64,000 bases of DNA, taken from the NCBI GenBank assembly GCA_963769605.1, contig CAVYML010000003.1, positions 806,001-870,000 of the forward strand, read 5' to 3'. Source of the DNA: Fen-1254 sp963769605. Its GTDB lineage: Bacteria; Bacteroidota; Ignavibacteria; UBA10030. Shown in pieces: positions 62,001-64,000 of this stretch. Numbering within the stretch: position 1 is the stretch's first letter; every line of letters begins with the position of its first letter. Position numbers and translations under genes: made by a program. The notes under the pieces were generated by a model. That model had not been told where the DNA came from, searched no databases, and saw only the letters and a list, made by a program, of their open reading frames with translations.

Positions 62001-63390
62001 AGGTCGAAGCGGTGTGATCAATATTCTGGATCAGGACAACCGTATTCTCACAAAGTACGATGTACCGTACGGCGCGACGCTCTTAATGCGCGAGGGAGCA
62101 AAAGTCTCCAAGGGTGAAATGATCTACGATTGGGATCCTTATAACGCCGTGATTGTCTCCGAACATGGAGGTACGGTGCAGTATGTCGATATGAAAGAAA
62201 ATCTCACCTACCGTGAAGAGTCGGACGAGCAAACGGGCCACATTCAAAAAGTGGTTATCGACAGCCGCGACAAAACGCTGGTTCCAGGTATTGCTATAAT
62301 CAATGCGAAAGGTCAGAAAGTCGCATCGTATCCGGTCCCGACACGCGCACATTTGAGCGTCGATGACGGAGAAACGATTCAGCCCGGTTCAATTCTCGTA
62401 AAAATTCCGCGTGATATCGGGAAGACGCGCGATATTACGGGCGGCCTGCCCCGTGTGACGGAGCTTTTCGAAGCACGGCATCCGAGCGATCCTGCCGTTG
62501 TCGGCGAAATCGACGGCATCGTTTCCATTGGTCAAACGAAACGCGGTTCGCGTGAAATTTTTATTCAAAGTCACGATGGACAGGACAAGCGAACATATCT
62601 GATTCCCCTCGGCAAACACCTCTTGATTCAAGAAGGAGATGTCATCCGTGCGGGCGAACGGCTTTGCGCCGGCGCCATCGATCCGCATGATATTCTGCGT
62701 ATCAAGGGTACAACTGCAGTGCAGGAATATCTCGTGAATGAAATTCAGGAAGTGTACCGCATGCAAGGCGTGAAAATCAACGATAAGCATATAGAAGTGA
62801 TTGTCCGCCAGATGATGCAAAAAGTCCGCATTGTCGATCAGGGCGATACGAAATATCTGGAAGGCGATCATATTGATAAGAGCAAATTGCACGACGAAAA
62901 TGAATCGTTGATTGAAAAAGTTGTTGTCACGAGCAAAGGCGATTCTAAATTTAAAAATTTGCAAGTCATACCCCGCAAAACAGAGCGTGAGGTGAATATC
63001 GATCTGAAGAAGAAGAACAAGAAAATCATCGAATTCCGCGACTCTTTGCCTGCGACTTCGGAGCCGATTTTATTGGGTATAACGCAGGCTTCGCTGACGA
63101 CGGATAGCTGGATTTCCGCAGCTTCATTCCAGGAAACTACAAAGGTTCTTACGGATGCAGCTATTGAAGCAAAGCTGGATTATCTCCTCGGTTTGAAAGA
63201 AAACGTTATCATGGGACATCTCATTCCAGCCGGTACCGGCCAGAAGAAGTACCGGGATATCATCGTTCTATCTCCTGAAGCGCTTCTTGAAGAGCCGCGG
63301 GAAACTGTTGAAGTTGAAGCTGAAGGGCCGACTATGGAAAACGAAGAGGAGCCTAAAAAGACGAAGAAGAAAACGAAGGTAGCTTTGTAG
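59090..63390 (+). CDS. rpoC: DNA-directed RNA polymerase subunit beta', with one-base frameshift near the N-terminus
   Basis: With one base restored the protein has about 1433 residues, normal for FCB bacteria. ATG 59090 follows GGAGG. The first 46 codons (ending ETINYRSFR) continue only in another frame (EKDGLFCEKIFGP). The expected F-R-P-E needs CGC CCG GAA, but the DNA has TTCCGCCGG (59222-59230), one C short. Downstream the frame is open from about 59227 to 63390 with the zinc finger CHCGKYKRIRYKGITCDRC, the catalytic NADFDGDQMAVHVPL, the bridge helix region and second zinc site CDSRRGVCAKC. The gene is essential, so the break is most likely an error in the sequence; a start at the internal TTG 59242 would lose conserved residues. 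Confidence 0.95.
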
Positions 63391-63437
63391 GGAATGAAGA
63401 GCGTGTTGAAATCTTTTAGCAATAGATAAAATCTATA

Positions 63438-63466
63438 TTGACTTACTGAAGAGATTTTATTATATT
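63438..63466 (+). promoter_or_regulatory. Promoter of the str operon
   Basis: TTGACT (63438-63443), 17-base spacer, TATATT (63461-63466), about 45 bases ahead of rpsL. Confidence 0.65.
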
Positions 63467-63512
63467 TCAAAGCTTCAATTCATTGAAGATGTTTTATTAT
63501 GGAGTATGAGCG

Positions 63513-63887
63513 TTGCCAACGATTAATCAATTAATACGAACGAGCCGGGAAAAGAGTAAATGGAAGAGCAAATCTCCGGCGCTCAGCGGAAATCCTCAGA
63601 AGCGGGGTGTATGCACGAGGGTCTATACGACGACCCCCAAGAAACCGAATTCCGCGCTTCGTAAAGTAGCGCGTGTTCGTCTGACAAACGGAATCGAAGT
63701 GACGGCGTACATACCCGGCGAAGGCCACAACCTTCAGGAACACTCCATCGTGTTGATCCGAGGCGGAAGAGTGAAAGATCTTCCTGGCGTTCGTTATCAT
63801 ATTATTCGCGGCACACTTGATACTCAAGGTGTACAAGATCGTAAACAAGCACGCTCCAAGTACGGGGCAAAGAAACCTAAGCAATAA
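63513..63887 (+). CDS. rpsL: 30S ribosomal protein S12
   Basis: 124 residues from a TTG eight bases after GGAG. Conserved core: PTINQLIRTSREK, GNPQKRGVCTRVYTTTPKKPNSALRKVARVRLTNGIEVTAYIPGEGHNLQEHSIVLIRGGRVKDLPGVRYHIIRGTLDTQGV. The residue equivalent to E. coli Lys42/43 in TTPKKPNSALRK is Lys, the streptomycin-sensitive state. It sits at the decoding site. Nine bases separate it from rpsG. Confidence 0.97.
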   Translation: MPTINQLIRTSREKSKWKSKSPALSGNPQKRGVCTRVYTTTPKKPNSALRKVARVRLTNGIEVTAYIPGEGHNLQEHSIVLIRGGRVKDLPGVRYHIIRGTLDTQGVQDRKQARSKYGAKKPKQ

Positions 63888-63895
63888 GCAAATCG

Positions 63896-64000
63896 ATGAG
63901 AAAAAAACGAGCAACAAAGCGACGTGTTATTACAGATCCGAAATTCAACGATGCCTTGGTTTCCCGGTTCATCAATAGTCTTTTGTTGAGCGGGAAAAAA
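63896..64000 (+). CDS. rpsG: 30S ribosomal protein S7, N-terminal part (runs off window)
   Basis: ATG at 63896; 35 residues are seen to the end of the window (MRKKRATKRRVITDPKFND, then VSRFINSLLLSGKK). This is the start of S7, which normally follows rpsL in the str operon with fusA and tuf beyond. Its first residues bind the 3' domain of 16S rRNA. Confidence 0.95.
   Translation, partial: MRKKRATKRRVITDPKFNDALVSRFINSLLLSGKK

Overview
The window reads as a chromosomal segment of a free-living, Gram-negative bacterium of the FCB group, closest in style to Ignavibacteria/Chlorobi-type lineages. The evidence is a secreted protein with an NPFNPST-type type IX secretion sorting domain, an outer-membrane barrel protein, TolC/MacAB-type export, two GT-C-type membrane proteins and sigma70-like promoters (TTGACA/17/TATAAT style) rather than the divergent promoters of Bacteroidota proper. 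I cannot fix the genus from sequence alone. No phage, IS element or CRISPR array is visible.

Layout. 1-3.3 kb: 3' end of a GNAT acetyltransferase and a secreted beta-propeller protein. 3.35-5.9 kb: a methionine unit, promoter - SAM-I riboswitch - metY - metA, on the minus strand. 6.1-9.9 kb: a hybrid histidine kinase convergent with a response regulator. 10.2-14.5 kb: a TMTC-like membrane/TPR protein convergent with a membrane pyrophosphatase, sharing a terminator. 14.96-23.2 kb: a complete tryptophan operon, promoter - trpL leader peptide with four Trp codons - attenuator - trpB2-E-G-D-C-F-B-A. 23.3-29.5 kb: two acyl-CoA synthetases around a secreted unknown and a GAF/degenerate-GGDEF protein, with two copies of a ~137-bp repeat. 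29.6-36.1 kb: outer-membrane protein, RlmI-like methyltransferase, RelE-type toxin-antitoxin pair, HAD phosphatase, Gfo/Idh/MocA oxidoreductase and a CCA-adding/poly(A) polymerase-type enzyme. 36.2-42.5 kb: a TolC-MacA-MacB-type efflux operon. 42.5-48.6 kb: a minus-strand run for thiol/sulfur redox (TlpA-like, MauE/DoxX, rhodanese, DUF1573) and two 3-hydroxyacyl-CoA dehydrogenase family genes. 49-50.8 kb: DUF2723 membrane protein. 50.9-64 kb: the tRNA-rpmG-secE-nusG-rplKAJL-rpoBC macro-operon and the start of the str operon (rpsL, rpsG).

Main points for a second look. (1) The trp operon starts with a textbook attenuator whose leader peptide begins at or next to the predicted transcription start, with three tandem ATGs and no Shine-Dalgarno. 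(2) Three genes, including the essential rpoC, each lack exactly one base at the same 9-mer TTCCGCCGG, on either strand. This argues for a systematic sequencing or assembly artefact rather than gene decay. (3) metY-metA is under a SAM-I riboswitch with clear mutually exclusive terminator and antiterminator, and MetA carries the Glu that specifies acetyl-CoA. (4) The usual tuf gene is missing from the tRNA-secE-nusG cluster.
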